From the NCBI RefSeq assembly GCF_000350225.1, contig NW_005179122.1, positions 1-64,000 on the forward strand: a DNA stretch of 64,000 nucleotides, written 5' to 3'. A model generated the notes under the pieces. It searched no databases, was not told where the DNA came from, and saw only the letters and a list, made by a program, of their open reading frames with translations. This DNA comes from Chondrus crispus (lineage: Eukaryota > Rhodophyta > Florideophyceae > Gigartinales > Gigartinaceae). Below are positions 1 to 11,285 of this stretch, piece by piece (position 1 is the first letter of the stretch; every line of letters begins with the position of its first letter). Both the position numbers and the translations under genes were made by a program.

Positions 1-2272
1 GGTCGAGAGCTTCATCGATAGTAGCACAGTTTCCGCTCTCTCTCTCGCCTGTGATTTTGTTCACGTACCAAGCACTCTTCATCGCCCGTGGTGCTACCAA
101 GAGCAGGCAGTACATAGACGATATCTTCATTGAATGTAGCACATGCTTGTCATGGTTGATTAGGCTCTCCTGATATATGAGATAGCCATCCTTCAAAGCC
201 ATCTTGGCAATTGCCTCGGCATCTTTGCGTACATCTTTTGGTAGCAGTGTTATACAGAGATTCATGATGTCGCGACCAATCCCGAGGAAAAGATGATCGG
301 GAGCCACAACGCATGAGCGATACGAATCGAAAACAGAAGGAACAACCGGTTTGCTACTGCCGAGTACACGAGGCACACGAGCGCGAACTTGTCGCAGTTT
401 CTCAGAGAGTTGATGAAGTGCCTGCAAACTTGTCTCAAACGTATCTGCGTCATCCATTCCGAGGGCTTTCAACTCTTCCCTGGATAACTTGGATCTCCTC
501 AATGCAGTAGCCCGGTTCTCATCTCTCGCGAAAGATGGATGGTCGGAATGGATGCGGGTTGTGTAACAATACTTGCTTCCTTGAAATCCAGACTTGTCGT
601 ACCTACCATAGCTGCATAAGTGACATGGAACATTGGAGCAGTGCCCTAGTAGGTCCAAAGTGTGGGACACTGCAGGATAGTCTCCAACGTACCCGACGAC
701 ATCGAGAAAAAGAACAACCTTCTCTCCTTCTGCGGTAGTCATCTCAAATCCCTTTTCTGTCCCCTCAATGATATCATCAATAACTGCCGCCAGTACCTCG
801 TTTGTAGATACCCCTGGAGGAGTTAGCCCGATAGGTCTGATGGCTCCTGCTCCATTGCGGTTCTCCGGAGCCATACCTATTGGCAGCATGTATACACCAC
901 CCATGCTTCCTTTCTTTCCAATGTACGGCGTAAATCCATCAGAGTACAGAAACATTCTATACACAACGTACTTTCTTCCATCTTCCAAACGTCCACTGCT
1001 TTCGGCATCGACGCGATGACCCTTGTTCATTGGATTATCATCGGCAGATACTCGTTTCACTACGGCTTTGTCAAACATCTGGTTGTAAACGCCCCTATTC
1101 GTTCCGGTGAGATTCGAAACATTTCTTTCAGAAGATACAACCAAGCTGGTGGCGTAGTCGTCATCACAGTTCTGTCTTCTCCACATCCTATACACAAGGA
1201 AGGGTGTTTGCGTTGGTTCTTCCGAATCTTCGGCGTCTGGCTGTCCTGGGAGTGCAAGTTCGACGACCATGTCACTGGGAAGGAATGCCCGAGATTCTGG
1301 TCTCTTCGTCTTCATCGTTTTGGTACGCTTTGAATTGGACTCCGCCTGCGGTTCTGTCCAGTTTGGCTCATCGTAAACAAAGAAGGAAGATACAACTGCA
1401 TCAAATCTCATGTTCGTGGAGGACGTTACTGCAAACTGGGCTTGCATCAATCTGCCCTTCACCGCGTCACTTGTTTCGAACGTAATGTTAAGAAGGAGCC
1501 CTTTTCGCAGTTTCACTGTCACACCATCTGCGGTTGGAATCCGATAAACAGATAGACTCCCAGCCCTATCCTTGATTATTGGAGTGTCCTCAATATCCGA
1601 GAACCTCGGTATCTCGATTGACGGATCCATATCATGCCGTCTTCCTTGCACCATCTCCCGCAATTTTGCTGTCGAAAAGTCAAGTTTTGCCCAGTTGCTC
1701 GGTCTTACAATCATGGTCGGAGCGCTGTCCTGTGAGGTATACTTTCCAACGCCAGCCTTCGACCCAGACTTCGACAAATCCACAGTAAACATTTCTACAT
1801 GACAAGGAACGAAGAAGTTGGATTTCGCAAATGGACGAACACGTCTCTTCAGAGTAGATGTACTTGGCAGTTTGAGAGTGAGCTGCCTTTCATTCGGTCT
1901 CCAGTTCCTAAAGTTGGCAAGTGTCTGATACGCAGTCTCGCTGAGACGCGTGCTCCCAGTTGCTGTTATCAGTGATGCAATATTTGTCCAGGTCAATCGA
2001 ATTCCACCAGAAGCGCTTTCGAACATGCTGTCTATCAGCTCCTCAGACTCCTCAGCTTCGTAGGCACTGTCCTGCTCAACGCTCAATCCAATGTCTAATC
2101 CAGAAATTCCTTCGCTTTCTTCACAACGGATCGTGTTATTCCGTTCGGGGTGAGGACTTGATGGAAGTGCCTCCACACCGTCATGCATGACGCCTTGGTA
2201 TTCTTGGAGGTCGCTTAAAAGCCCGTCTTTCAAAAGGGAAGCGTAGGATTCTGACTGACCGTCTAGTAACAT
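1..2272 (-). CDS. TNP2/CACTA-like transposase, partial at the left edge
   Basis: One open minus-strand frame runs without a stop from an ATG at 2272 to base 1, giving 757 residues, and continues beyond the window. Residues about 440-555 carry the arrangement of TNP2-type (En/Spm, CACTA) transposases: LYSDGFTPY (D445, first catalytic Asp by position), then LDVVGYVGDYPA (D531, equivalent to the 'INDFPAYG' block), then GH-x5-PCHLC (C550, C553). The region before it is acidic and low in conservation, as usual for the family. The expected third acid would lie past the edge. The frame stays open upstream of 2272 as far as a stop at 2441-2443, so a short 5' exon joined by splicing is possible. Family assignment rests on motif order seen by eye; the frame looks undamaged in this window. 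An alternative is another red-algal or fungal Plavaka-type transposase. Confidence 0.7.
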   Translation of the reverse strand, partial: MLLDGQSESYASLLKDGLLSDLQEYQGVMHDGVEALPSSPHPERNNTIRCEESEGISGLDIGLSVEQDSAYEAEESEELIDSMFESASGGIRLTWTNIASLITATGSTRLSETAYQTLANFRNWRPNERQLTLKLPSTSTLKRRVRPFAKSNFFVPCHVEMFTVDLSKSGSKAGVGKYTSQDSAPTMIVRPSNWAKLDFSTAKLREMVQGRRHDMDPSIEIPRFSDIEDTPIIKDRAGSLSVYRIPTADGVTVKLRKGLLLNITFETSDAVKGRLMQAQFAVTSSTNMRFDAVVSSFFVYDEPNWTEPQAESNSKRTKTMKTKRPESRAFLPSDMVVELALPGQPDAEDSEEPTQTPFLVYRMWRRQNCDDDYATSLVVSSERNVSNLTGTNRGVYNQMFDKAVVKRVSADDNPMNKGHRVDAESSGRLEDGRKYVVYRMFLYSDGFTPYIGKKGSMGGVYMLPIGMAPENRNGAGAIRPIGLTPPGVSTNEVLAAVIDDIIEGTEKGFEMTTAEGEKVVLFLDVVGYVGDYPAVSHTLDLLGHCSNVPCHLCSYGRYDKSGFQGSKYCYTTRIHSDHPSFARDENRATALRRSKLSREELKALGMDDADTFETSLQALHQLSEKLRQVRARVPRVLGSSKPVVPSVFDSYRSCVVAPDHLFLGIGRDIMNLCITLLPKDVRKDAEAIAKMALKDGYLIYQESLINHDKHVLHSMKISSMYCLLLVAPRAMKSAWYVNKITGERESGNCATIDEALD

Positions 2273-2883
2273 GAACCCATCTCCTGGACGTTTAGCTGGC
2301 TTTGTAGACAGTTGCCTACATGGCCTTGCTCTTTTTCGATTTCTTTCAAGCTGAGGTTCAGAAGAAGATGGTGCGTGCCCATCCGAAGTAGTCCCTTGTG
2401 ATGCAACATCTTCGGAACGCTTTGCATAAGGTCCGCGTTTTTAAGAACCCAACGACTCTTGCTTTGACGCCCCATCTGTGACAGTTTCGACCAGGTCCGC
2501 AACTAGAAGTGGGGCTGCAGTAAAGTTTGGCATGGACCTCGGCATTAACAAGATTTCAGCAAGCTTACTGCTCTACAGCCGAAAGAAGGTCTTTTGTTAC
2601 ATTTGGCGATGCATACGGTTGTGCCGTTAATATTAAAGCTTGGTTCAATGAATAGAAACGGTAAAAAGGATATGCTCCTACTCGCATTTTGATGTGATGC
2701 CGCATGCAAAAGCTCAATGAATGGCTGTCGTTAAGGACAGCCATGCCATACCGAATTCGGTAATTTCAAATTGAGATTTCAGTACGACACGTGCCCATGA
2801 ACAGTTTGAAATATCTAGCTACCGGTTTTTTCTAAACACTGCATATATATATGCAGCAATATAGTTCCAGGACCAGATCCAAC
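2273..2883. other. Upstream region of the TNP2-like gene
   Basis: No convincing gene. It should contain the promoter and any 5' exon of the minus-strand transposase, but I see no clear TATA box or splice donor that settles the start. The overlapping short frames here do not resemble known proteins. Confidence 0.4.
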
Positions 2884-3903
2884 TCTCTGCACGCCCGTCG
2901 TCCGCAGTCTTGATCCACCATGCATCCCGTTTTCTGACAGTTTCCTTTCTGCAAGTTGCGTGTTCGGTTGAGATATCATCCACACAGTAAGTGAAGCTAC
3001 TTCTCCCACAGTCTTGACCCACAACGCATCTGTTTCTCTAACAGTTTCCGTTCTGCAAGTTGCTTGTCTGTTTGAAATATCATCCGCAGTAAGTGACGCC
3101 ACTTCTGCCACAGTTCTGACCCACCACGCATCCATTTTTCTAACAGTTTCCTTTCTGCGAGTTGCGTGTTTGTTTGGGATATCATCCACAGTAAGTGACG
3201 CCACTTCTCCCATAGTTCTGACCCACCACGAATCCATTTTTCTAACAGTTTCCTTTCTGCGAGTTGCGTGTTTGGTTGACATATCATCCACAGTAAGTGA
3301 CGCCACTTCTGTCACAGTCCTGACCCAACACGCATCCATTTTTCTAACAGTTTCCTTTCTGCGGGTTGCGTGTTTGGTTGAGATATCATCCACAGTAAGT
3401 GACGCCACTTCTGCCACAGTTCTGACCCTCCACGCATCCATTTTTCTAACAGTTTCCTTTCTGCGAGTTGCGTGTTTGGTTGAGATGTCATCCACAGTAA
3501 GTGACGCCACTTCTGCCACAGTTCTGACCCACCACGCATCCATTTTTCTAACAGTTTCCTTTCTGCGAGTTGCGTGTTTGGTTTAGATGTCATCCACAGT
3601 AAGTGACGCCACTTCTCCCATAGTTCTGACCCACCACGAATCCATTTTTCTAACAGTGTCCTTTCTGCGAGTTGCGTGTTTGGTTGAGATATCTTCTGCA
3701 GTAAGTGACGCCACTTCTCCCATAGTCCTGACCCACCACGCATCCATTTTTCTAACAGTTTCCTTTCTGCGAGTTGCGTGTTTGGTTGAGATATCATCCA
3801 TAGTAAGTGACGCCACTTCTGCTACAGTCATGACCCACCGCGCATCCCCGTTTCTGACAGTTTGCTTTCTGCGAGTTGCGTGTTTGGTTGAAATCTCATG
3901 CGG
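2884..3903. repeat. 102-bp minisatellite, about ten units
   Basis: The motif AGTAAGTGACGCCACTTCT recurs with an exact 102-bp period, with unit starts at about 2884, 2986, 3088, 3190, 3292, 3394, 3496, 3598, 3700 and 3802. Units differ by a few substitutions and no indels. Because 102 is 34 codons, several frames on both strands stay open and give 34-residue repeats (for example units starting MDAWWVRTVAEVASL on minus). No start context or neighbouring domain shows that any frame is translated. It lies upstream of the TNP2-like transposase and could be the subterminal repeat block of that element. Confidence 0.9.
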
Positions 3904-4583
3904 AGACACGAGTGCGCTGCAGACGTTTGGTAAGTGAGCGCTTTCTCTAGGCAATGCCGTTTTGCGATTACCTACAAAGCTGTAACGTAAGTTCGCACAT
4001 TCTCTAACACATTGAAAGTTTCGAAGAACTGTTCTGACCAAGCCTCACAGCGTTCCTTGTCTCACTGCAGGTCAACCCGCCCGTCTTCTAACTCAGGATC
4101 AGGTAAGCCATCAGTACACCCTCCTTGGTCTATCAGAATTCCAATCCACCATCATGACGTACTGTGACCGTAACTGACCTCTCTTGTTATGTTTCTTGGC
4201 GTTGATTATTGTATTTAACGGAAGCGCAATGAACCACTGCTGCGGTATTCCGGTATTTGGACGGGGTAGATGTAGTGTATGTAGCCGTAACAATACTCTT
4301 TGGTTGCTACAAATAAATGTGATGTGAACGCCGCTGGAACCGCTATCGGTTTCATCCTTCAGGTTTGGACCGTTTCTGGACCGGCGGGGTGATGTCACCT
4401 TTGCAAGAAAGGTACTGGATTAACATTTCATTGACTGAGAGTAGGTCGGAGCATTACGTGTAGTGTTGCATTGGAGCTGCGAATGGAGACATATTTTCAC
4501 TGCCCTGGAGCAGCAAAACATGGTCGTCGGTGGCTGCCCATATGCAGCGATGATCACCGTCTCATCATTGCATCAATGTAAAA
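3904..4583. other. Intergenic, nothing recognised
   Basis: The last minisatellite unit decays into unique sequence. A short minus-strand frame at 4111-4398 has no recognisable domain. I see no RNA gene or element boundary here. Confidence 0.5.
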
Positions 4584-5010
4584 GCGTTTGGCCCTGCGGG
4601 ACCTGCCCGTGTACAGCGCCAGCCAGCCATCTACCGCCGCAGGCCAGGCAGAGACGCTGTGCCATAACCATGCTGCTTTTCAGCCAATGGCGTTTGGCAC
4701 TGCGAGACTTACCCGTGTGCAGCGCCAGCCAGCCATCTACCACCGCAGGCCAGGCAGAGACGCTGTGCCATAACTATGCTGCTTTTCAGCCAATGGCGTT
4801 TGGCACTGCGAGACTTACCCGTGTGCAGCGCCAGCCAGTCATCTACCGCCACAGGCCAGGCAGAGACGCTGTGCAATAATTCTGCTGCTTTTCAGCCAAT
4901 GGCGTTTGGCACTGCGAGACTTACCTGTGTGCAGCGCCAGCCAGTCATCTACCGCCACAGGCCAGGCAGAGACGCTGTGCCATAACTATTCCGATTTTCA
5001 GCCAATGGCG
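4584..5010. repeat. 106-bp minisatellite, four units plus a partial
   Basis: The motif GCGTTTGGC recurs at 4584, 4690, 4796, 4902 and (partly) 5008, an exact 106-bp period. Each unit contains GTGCAGCGCCAGCCAG and AGGCCAGGCAGAGACGCTGT. Since 106 is not a multiple of three, frames rotate between units and coding is unlikely. Confidence 0.9.
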
Positions 5011-7668
5011 TTATTGGTAAAAAATGTGCAAAATCGCGACATGAAATCAACAAGCGTTGCTACATTTATGACACATTTTTTGCTGGCCCGGACCAAAATA
5101 TTTGCGCCGATTTTTTATTGCCTCCGATAGGCTGATTTGACCTTCTTGTGGTGCGCTGCCATGCCATGAAATGGAAAAATTTACTGTAGTCTCAGGCTGA
5201 GGTAATACACCTCCTTGGATACGATCACGCGTTGCCGCTGCACACGCGTGAAGGGACGCTTGGATCAGTGATCCGCCCTCGTGGGGCATGATTTAATCGA
5301 AAAAAATGGGGATGCCGGCAGGGAGCTGCTGGACGGGCGGTGAAAGTTGAAAATTGAACACTGGTCAGTCTTCGAAATTTTAATCAAAACTAAGGGAAGG
5401 TACGGAACTTGTCGGTCATACGAGAACGGGGTGTCGCTTGCTATAGCCAACGGCACAAGTATCCGAGGCCGTCCGAAAGCCCCGTCACCAACCATCGCGC
5501 GCGACGCTGACCACAACACAGAACGACGACGACGCCGGAAACGTTTCAAAGGCGGTGACTACGATCGGCGAACTGAGAGACCGACGCTCGACGAGCGGGA
5601 GGGTCCTCCCACACGAGCACATGACATGCAGACTTCGAAGAAGACCGCGTGTAAGTTGTCGCACACACTCGCCTAGGAAGGCTGCCCCTTCCTGCGCCAG
5701 ACCGCGAATATTCTCGTGAAAGACTTCGTCGTTCGAGGCAGCAACAAAGGAAAGAAAAACAGGTAAACAAGAGACAAGGGAAACGGCATTTGCTTTCTTC
5801 ATTTATGAGGTGACGGAGAGTTACTCCCCAGTCTCCTCCTCGCACGCCCTAGAGGACCACTGCGGCGAGAACGACTCCAGCGGAGAGAATGGGTAGCTCG
5901 ACGAGCTTGATTTCGGTGATCAGTCCGTCGGTCATGACGACTGCCGATGTCACAGCTCACGTCAATTTTTTTTACCCCGAGCGACCAACCGTGAGGGTCC
6001 CTCCCCTTTCCTTTCCATGTCCTTTTACCCTCTTTTCTTTGATTCCCCTCCCTATTCCCCTACCTTTCTACTTTATTATTTCTTTCTGTCCTCCTTCTAT
6101 CTGTTTTTTTGCGAAGGCAGTGAAGTACAACGAAACACAGGGAGGAGATGGAGAGTGTCGTTGTTCAAGCCTGGGGCAAGGGACGCGTCCCCCACGTACC
6201 AAGATCGAAGATGTCGCGAGTGGCCTTGGCAAGGGCGACAACGCTCCCCAAGATCACCAAAATTCCCCAACTCCCTCTAAGACACAACTGTAGGAGGACT
6301 GTCAAGCCCCCTCGCAATGGAGGACCAGAGAGACATGTTCTGCCTCTACGCTCAATTTTATTTGGACTAGATATGTACCCGAACCGGGATGCAACGCACG
6401 AAGACAGTAGAGGCATCGCACGAATGGCCTGTCTCACGGAGATCGTGGTCTACCACGAATGGAATTTTTCCCAGTATAGGAGCAGAGACAAGGACGGTCA
6501 AATAACACAATCGTTGCGCTGGTGACGCAGTCGCCATTGTTTTCCCACTTAAAGGGAAATTCGAAGGGACGATGCTTTTCAAGCTCGTTCCCAGTCGCGA
6601 GAAAGAGAGAAGCCCCACTCTTGACGGGAAAAAGGGTCCCTCCGATACGAGGGCAACGTGTGCAGCAAGACGCTGTCATACAAGAAGACATAAATATATA
6701 AGGGGGCGACGCCCCGTATACTCGGACAGCGGGGTTGCCCGATACCATTTCTTACTTTATTTATTGATGCATTTGGAAGGATGGAAGTCCTCGAAGAGGA
6801 CGGCAGTTTTCCGCCCTCATAGGAACGAGGTAGAAAATGGGGGAATGACGAGTGAGCAACATTGACAGGATCATCGGTGCGTGCTTCAATCTTGAAGGCT
6901 TCCGAGGGATTGGGCTGAGGCCCAACGCACAGGACGAGGAGGTTCGCGTACTGTAGAGTGGTTCAAACTACGATTAGACGATACATTATATGAGGCGGTC
7001 GAAGACCAAGGAAGCCGAGTGGAGAGCCACTACGTGGAGGACCCGTTCGAAGTCCTCTAAGATGAGATCCCGTTATGAAGCCGAATGGGGGCGTCCCCGT
7101 CGTCCGTCGCTCGCAATTAATGACAAAGTAACAGAGAGCGTCGCTACGCCAAGTGCGTGCCTACGTGATGGAAGATACCAGGCGGAGAGTGAGTGAACTG
7201 ATGATGGAAAAGGTGGCGTGGGACGAAGAAATACTAAACTCACGGTCCTACGCAGTAACCATGATGAAGTGTCGTGGACAGGAGACCAAGTACAACGAGG
7301 AGAAAATTTATTACTCACTATTGCTTCAATCACAGGGGCGCATACAAAAAAAGAGGAGGAAATTAAAAGTCCGAGGAAACGGGCGGAGTTGGAGACTCCA
7401 AAGAGGACATCGGTTCCTCGACGAGGAGTTCAGCCGGACAATGGATCAGCCCGACATTCGAGGAAGAGTGTACCTGCATGTACCGTTCCGCGTTTCGCTA
7501 ACGAACGGTACGCGGAAAGAAAAGAGGGGGAAAGTGAAGGTAACGAGGGATACGCAGGTGGTGCATTTTATTATCCAAAAGCTACAGGATGACGTCACTA
7601 ACCAGACGTCACCCCAAACGGGTAATAATCCGAGAACGGATCACGGGGAAGTCGCTCTAAGCGGCAGG
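5011..7668. other. Unclassified repetitive-looking region
   Basis: No gene can be supported in these 2.6 kb. The plus strand has a long pyrimidine tract at about 5985-6110 and then turns purine-rich (GAGG/GAAGA blocks) to 7700. Overlapping short frames show no known domain. It lies directly downstream of the minus-strand orphan gene and could be its 3' region or the rest of an unclassified element; I found no matching terminal repeats. Confidence 0.4.
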
Positions 7669-9333
7669 TCATTGGGGCGGCACACCCAAGGATTTTTCCT
7701 TTGGGAGTGAGGTAACGAGTCGGGCAAGGACTCGCAAATCATCGAGGGAAGCCCCTTGGAGAGCTTCACCTTCGATGCCATGAGCGCGGAGCAATGTGCA
7801 GTAGATGTCAATGGCTCCGTCACTCTTTTTGGGAATTGATGGGGACGGTGGGGAAGACAACGCTTCCCTAACCGACAGAGTTTCGGTATGCCCTGCCGAG
7901 GGGATATCGACAGCAGGAGGAGCAGCGGCAGGGGCTGCAGGGAGAGGGGAATCTGGAGCAGACGGTCGGGGGCAAACGTCGTCTGCGCGGGGATCTATGA
8001 CTCGTATGGGAGCTACGTCAGGGGTTGGAACTTGGTTGCCGAATTGGCGACTGAGGCGCGCTTCGGAGGGAGAGCACAAGGCGGATGTCCAAGGGTTGAC
8101 CCAGACAAAGTCACCCGCCGCACTGTGACTTCGTCCGGGAGAAAAGGACGGGCGTCGCCTCGCGAAGGATCGTGATGAGTTGATAGGGGGAACAACATCC
8201 CAGTCGACCTGATTGATCTTTTCGAGTAAGGAGTGCAGTTCGAAGTCGGTGTCTGCTCCGCCCAAGGGCACAGTATAGTCCAAAAGGCACATGAGCTCGA
8301 CGAGCTTCGGAGGAAGATACCAAAGCCGCCAACAATCGTACGCCTCCCAGAGCAAGGTGGCGGCTACCTTCACGCACCACTCCGTCAAAAAGACAACCCA
8401 CAACCCGTGACGAGGATCAGTGAGATGGCTTCCAAAGTAGGTAAGGATGGGACCGAGCTCTGCCCAAAACCCTTGGCAGACCTCAAATTGTCCCCACCAC
8501 GAGGGGAGTTGCTGGTACCGGTTGGGATAGTGTGACAGAGCAATTTCCCCCGCCTCAACCATTTGGTAAGCTAGGAAATATCCCGTGTCCGATCTCATCT
8601 TACGCCCGAATCGGACCGTATGCTGAAAGAAGGGGATGTTCCCGGGTTTCGTATATCGGAAATTGAGGGGGAGGATTGCGCGCGTGTATGACAGGGCATC
8701 GTTAGTCACCGTCAGTTGGTTATGCCACAGGCGGTCCGCCTCGAGCACGAGGTCACCCCGTGTCCAGCTGAGGAGGTTGTCAAGGTAATCACGCTCCCCC
8801 TCCGTGCGAAACTTCCATGTGTCACATCCGAAGGACGGAGGGATGAGGGCATCGGATAGGGATAGGTCGAGGCGGTCGAGAACGGCTTCCATGAACCGCA
8901 GGGATAGGCCCTGTCGGCCACGAGGGGAGGAACGACGCAGGATAGAAGGGGTAATGGCGACACGGGCACGCCAATCGTAGGAGGAAATGGCTTGAAGGGG
9001 AAGGTGACCCGGCAGCATCCCCGCACCGTCGGCAAAGTCGCGCCCGATGCTAGTGACGTCGCGCACGTCGATGGTGGAAAACCAAGGAGTGGCCGCGTAC
9101 AGTAAGGGATAGTCGCGCATGGATTTACCTTGGAGCTCGGCTAGTGAAGGGTATCGACAAGGGGCTGATGAAGGATGGAGATCGGGATGAAAGACCGGTT
9201 CAGGAACGTTGGTGTTCGGGGGAAGTCGGGGTATGGAAGGAAGGTCGCTAGGAATGGAAGGCGTGTGTGAGAAGCCCACATCGCGGCGACCGCGGGCGGT
9301 ATGTCCGACAGTGGGATCCGATGAAGGAAACAT
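7669..9333 (-). CDS. Orphan 554-residue protein
   Basis: A single long minus-strand frame. The frame is open further upstream, but the first ATG is at 9333, giving 554 residues. I do not recognise a family. The first 75 residues are Pro/Ser-rich, the middle (about 80-390) looks folded, with many Trp and Tyr (SWWGQFEVCQGFW, LLWEAYDCWRLWYLPP), and the C-terminal 150 residues are Pro/Ala-rich and end in a short Leu-rich stretch (ALQGASLDDLRVLARLV). No transmembrane segment is compelling. Its setting among repeats suggests a mobile-element protein rather than a housekeeping gene, but no reverse transcriptase or transposase motif lies next to it. The length of the open frame and sustained residue texture argue it is, or recently was, translated. 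Confidence 0.5.
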   Translation of the reverse strand: MFPSSDPTVGHTARGRRDVGFSHTPSIPSDLPSIPRLPPNTNVPEPVFHPDLHPSSAPCRYPSLAELQGKSMRDYPLLYAATPWFSTIDVRDVTSIGRDFADGAGMLPGHLPLQAISSYDWRARVAITPSILRRSSPRGRQGLSLRFMEAVLDRLDLSLSDALIPPSFGCDTWKFRTEGERDYLDNLLSWTRGDLVLEADRLWHNQLTVTNDALSYTRAILPLNFRYTKPGNIPFFQHTVRFGRKMRSDTGYFLAYQMVEAGEIALSHYPNRYQQLPSWWGQFEVCQGFWAELGPILTYFGSHLTDPRHGLWVVFLTEWCVKVAATLLWEAYDCWRLWYLPPKLVELMCLLDYTVPLGGADTDFELHSLLEKINQVDWDVVPPINSSRSFARRRPSFSPGRSHSAAGDFVWVNPWTSALCSPSEARLSRQFGNQVPTPDVAPIRVIDPRADDVCPRPSAPDSPLPAAPAAAPPAVDIPSAGHTETLSVREALSSPPSPSIPKKSDGAIDIYCTLLRAHGIEGEALQGASLDDLRVLARLVTSLPKEKSLGVPPQ

Positions 9334-9864
9334 GGAGATCGTCTTACTCTCACGCGAGCGGCGACCGATGGTCGGGAGAAAAAGGAAGAAGTTGGGAAGC
9401 AAGGGAGTGAAGCCGCTGCGCGAGAGCGCTCAGAAGGGGGATATGTAGTGCAATAGGCACCTGGGGTGAAAAGAAAGGAAAACATTTGGATATGAAAAGT
9501 AGTCCGGGTTTGGGGGACACACGTGTGAATAATTGCACAGTTTTAATTATTAATTATTTCATTTTATTTAGTTAATTAGTTGGCATTAATTTTGCTGACA
9601 CTAGATTAGATCTACAATCTAGAGCCGGGAGCTACTGTACTCGCCCCGGCGGGGCTCTATATAACTTAGCCCTTTGACCGAACAAGTCAAGAAACCAACC
9701 CGAGTTGCCGGAGTTGAATGTCGCCTTGGTCAAAGTCCGTCTCTATCAAGACGCTCCGTTTTACCTAAGCCTACGGCATCCTTTATCGCTCGGGGTTCCC
9801 TTTTCTCTTTCTTTTATTTCCCTATCCTTTTCTATCTCTAATTCTACCTATTTTCCCTTATCTT
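9334..9864. other. AT-rich block with a TATA-like promoter
   Basis: 9541-9600 is strongly AT-rich (TTAATTATTAATTATTTC). GGGGCTCTATATAACTTAGCC at about 9652 contains a good TATA box for plus-strand transcription, followed by a pyrimidine tract (9785-9860). No plus-strand gene follows directly. It also covers the presumed promoter of the minus-strand orphan gene. Confidence 0.35.
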
Positions 9865-10178
9865 GTGTTGGTGCCATCAGCCTCGGTTGCGACCGAACCG
9901 GTGTAGGTGTTTCGAGACATCGGGCGACACAGTTGACGTAGCGCTGCTACTGTGACCCATTTTCCGACGGAGACCGTTGCAACGACGTCTCCCTCGAAGG
10001 GCTCCGTCGTATTACGAGCCAGTGTTGGTACCATCGGTGTCGGTTGCGGCCGAACCGGTGTAGGTGTTTCGAGCCATCGGGCGGCACGGTTGACGTAGCG
10101 GTGCTACTTTCATTTCATCCCGTCGGGCTGCGTTGCGACGCCCCCGTCGAAGGCCTTGTCGCGTTACAAGGTGTCGAA
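9865..10178. repeat. Tandem duplication, two units of about 157 bp
   Basis: GTGTTGGT starts at 9865 and again at 10022. Each copy continues with CCGAACCGGTGTAGGTGTTTCGAG and GTTGACGTAGCG. The first 90 bp of the two copies are highly similar; the rest is diverged but still alignable. There is no open frame shared by both. The 400 bp that follow (to 10581) hold a C-run at 10309 and nothing else recognised. Confidence 0.75.
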
Positions 10179-10581
10179 GAAGCTCAACGAGCATTGGCCT
10201 TACAACCCAGTGGAATCGGGGTATCTACGTACGCGCCCCACCCCACACTCGTCGAGCAATTCTCTTCGCAAGTCTCTACCACACCGATCCCGGGCCGGGC
10301 TATTTCTCTGTGCCCCCCCCCCCATCAGGGATCCGAGCTACTACGAGTCGCAAGCTCGTTTAAACGGAGAAGGGAGAGTCGGACACTCCGTAGCGCTGTG
10401 CCATCGGCAGTTCTTCTTTTTGTTGCTGTTGTTGTTTTTGCTGGACCATCGGACCGCGGTCTCTGCCCGACAGGCGCATTGCACTACACAAGTGAGCAAA
10501 CTGGACACGTGCCACGTGGAGTGCAGTGTGAGCGTGGGCAAGGGAAAGTGAGGATGGCGTGTCGGGTAAGCCTGTTCAACA

Positions 10582-11212
10582 GTACTAACGTGCCCAGGCG
10601 TCAATGCAGACACGTGTTTGAATAACAATGGTTCTATTGTAGAATTTGTATAGCGGAACTGTTGAGCTGAACTGATTGAATCAGTGCTCCGTGGAACGGT
10701 GCAACTTCGCAATGCTCTGCAATCCACTCTGCAAAGCTGCCAAATGTCCACATTCCCACACGGCTGCTGTCATCGAATCGTAACCTTCACTCGTATGCTC
10801 TATGGGTATCTCTGCTAACTTTAAGCACCAAAAATTGCGCTCACTCCGCCGAGCCGTACAGTATCTGAAGCATAAATGCGCACTGTCCTTCTCAAAATGA
10901 ACAATTAGGCTGCAAGCTGTTAGCATTGGATACCCACGTTTCAACGTGCTCCTATCCTAAAGCAAATATCCCTCATCATGCGTACGGTATTGGATGCCAC
11001 AGCTGGTGCAAGGTGGTGGTGTGTTGCCTCTGATAGCACAGCAATCCCGCAGCATTGAGGTGAGAGCAAACCATAAAAATACATTTGAAAACCTAATCAG
11101 CAACCATGGTCTGGTGTACTGTACCCTGCTAACACGTTGCGACACTTTTGCGACACGCCAAGTTGCGACGCTCTTGCGACACGCGACGTTGCGACGCTCT
11201 GAGGTTACAGTA
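10582..11212 (-). repeat. Dispersed repeat, copy A (inverted relative to copy B)
   Basis: The reverse complement of this segment matches 21597-22165; I count about five differences across a 264-bp stretch compared base by base. Both copies end in GTAC (10582 and 22165). The other end is a 40-bp imperfect palindrome, CCTCAGAG-x-GTCGCAACGTG flanked by TACCCT/AGGGTA, which in copy A is expanded by degenerate TTGCGACRC units (about 11130-11200). An 81-codon ATG frame (10681-10926 here, minus) is preserved in both copies but changes between them are not biased to silent sites, so translation is not shown. Probably a non-autonomous element of unknown class. Confidence 0.75.
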
Positions 11213-11285
11213 CCATTGGTACTGTACTGTTGTAAAAGGGGTAGTCATGATTGGGTCTCCTTTAAGACAGCATGGACAGCAAGGG

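Noticed and set aside
3014-3937. Protein genes made of 34-residue repeats on either strand
   Set aside because: Several frames are open simply because the unit is a multiple of three; no start, domain or flank supports one over the others.
2884-5010. CRISPR-like arrays
   Set aside because: Repeats of 102 and 106 bp are contiguous tandem units with no unique spacers, in a eukaryotic context.
5960-9860. An LTR pair formed by the two pyrimidine tracts
   Set aside because: Only composition is shared; no alignable repeat ends or target duplication.
10681-10926. A conserved small gene in the dispersed repeat
   Set aside because: Five differences between copies, three of them changing residues, give no sign of protein-level selection.
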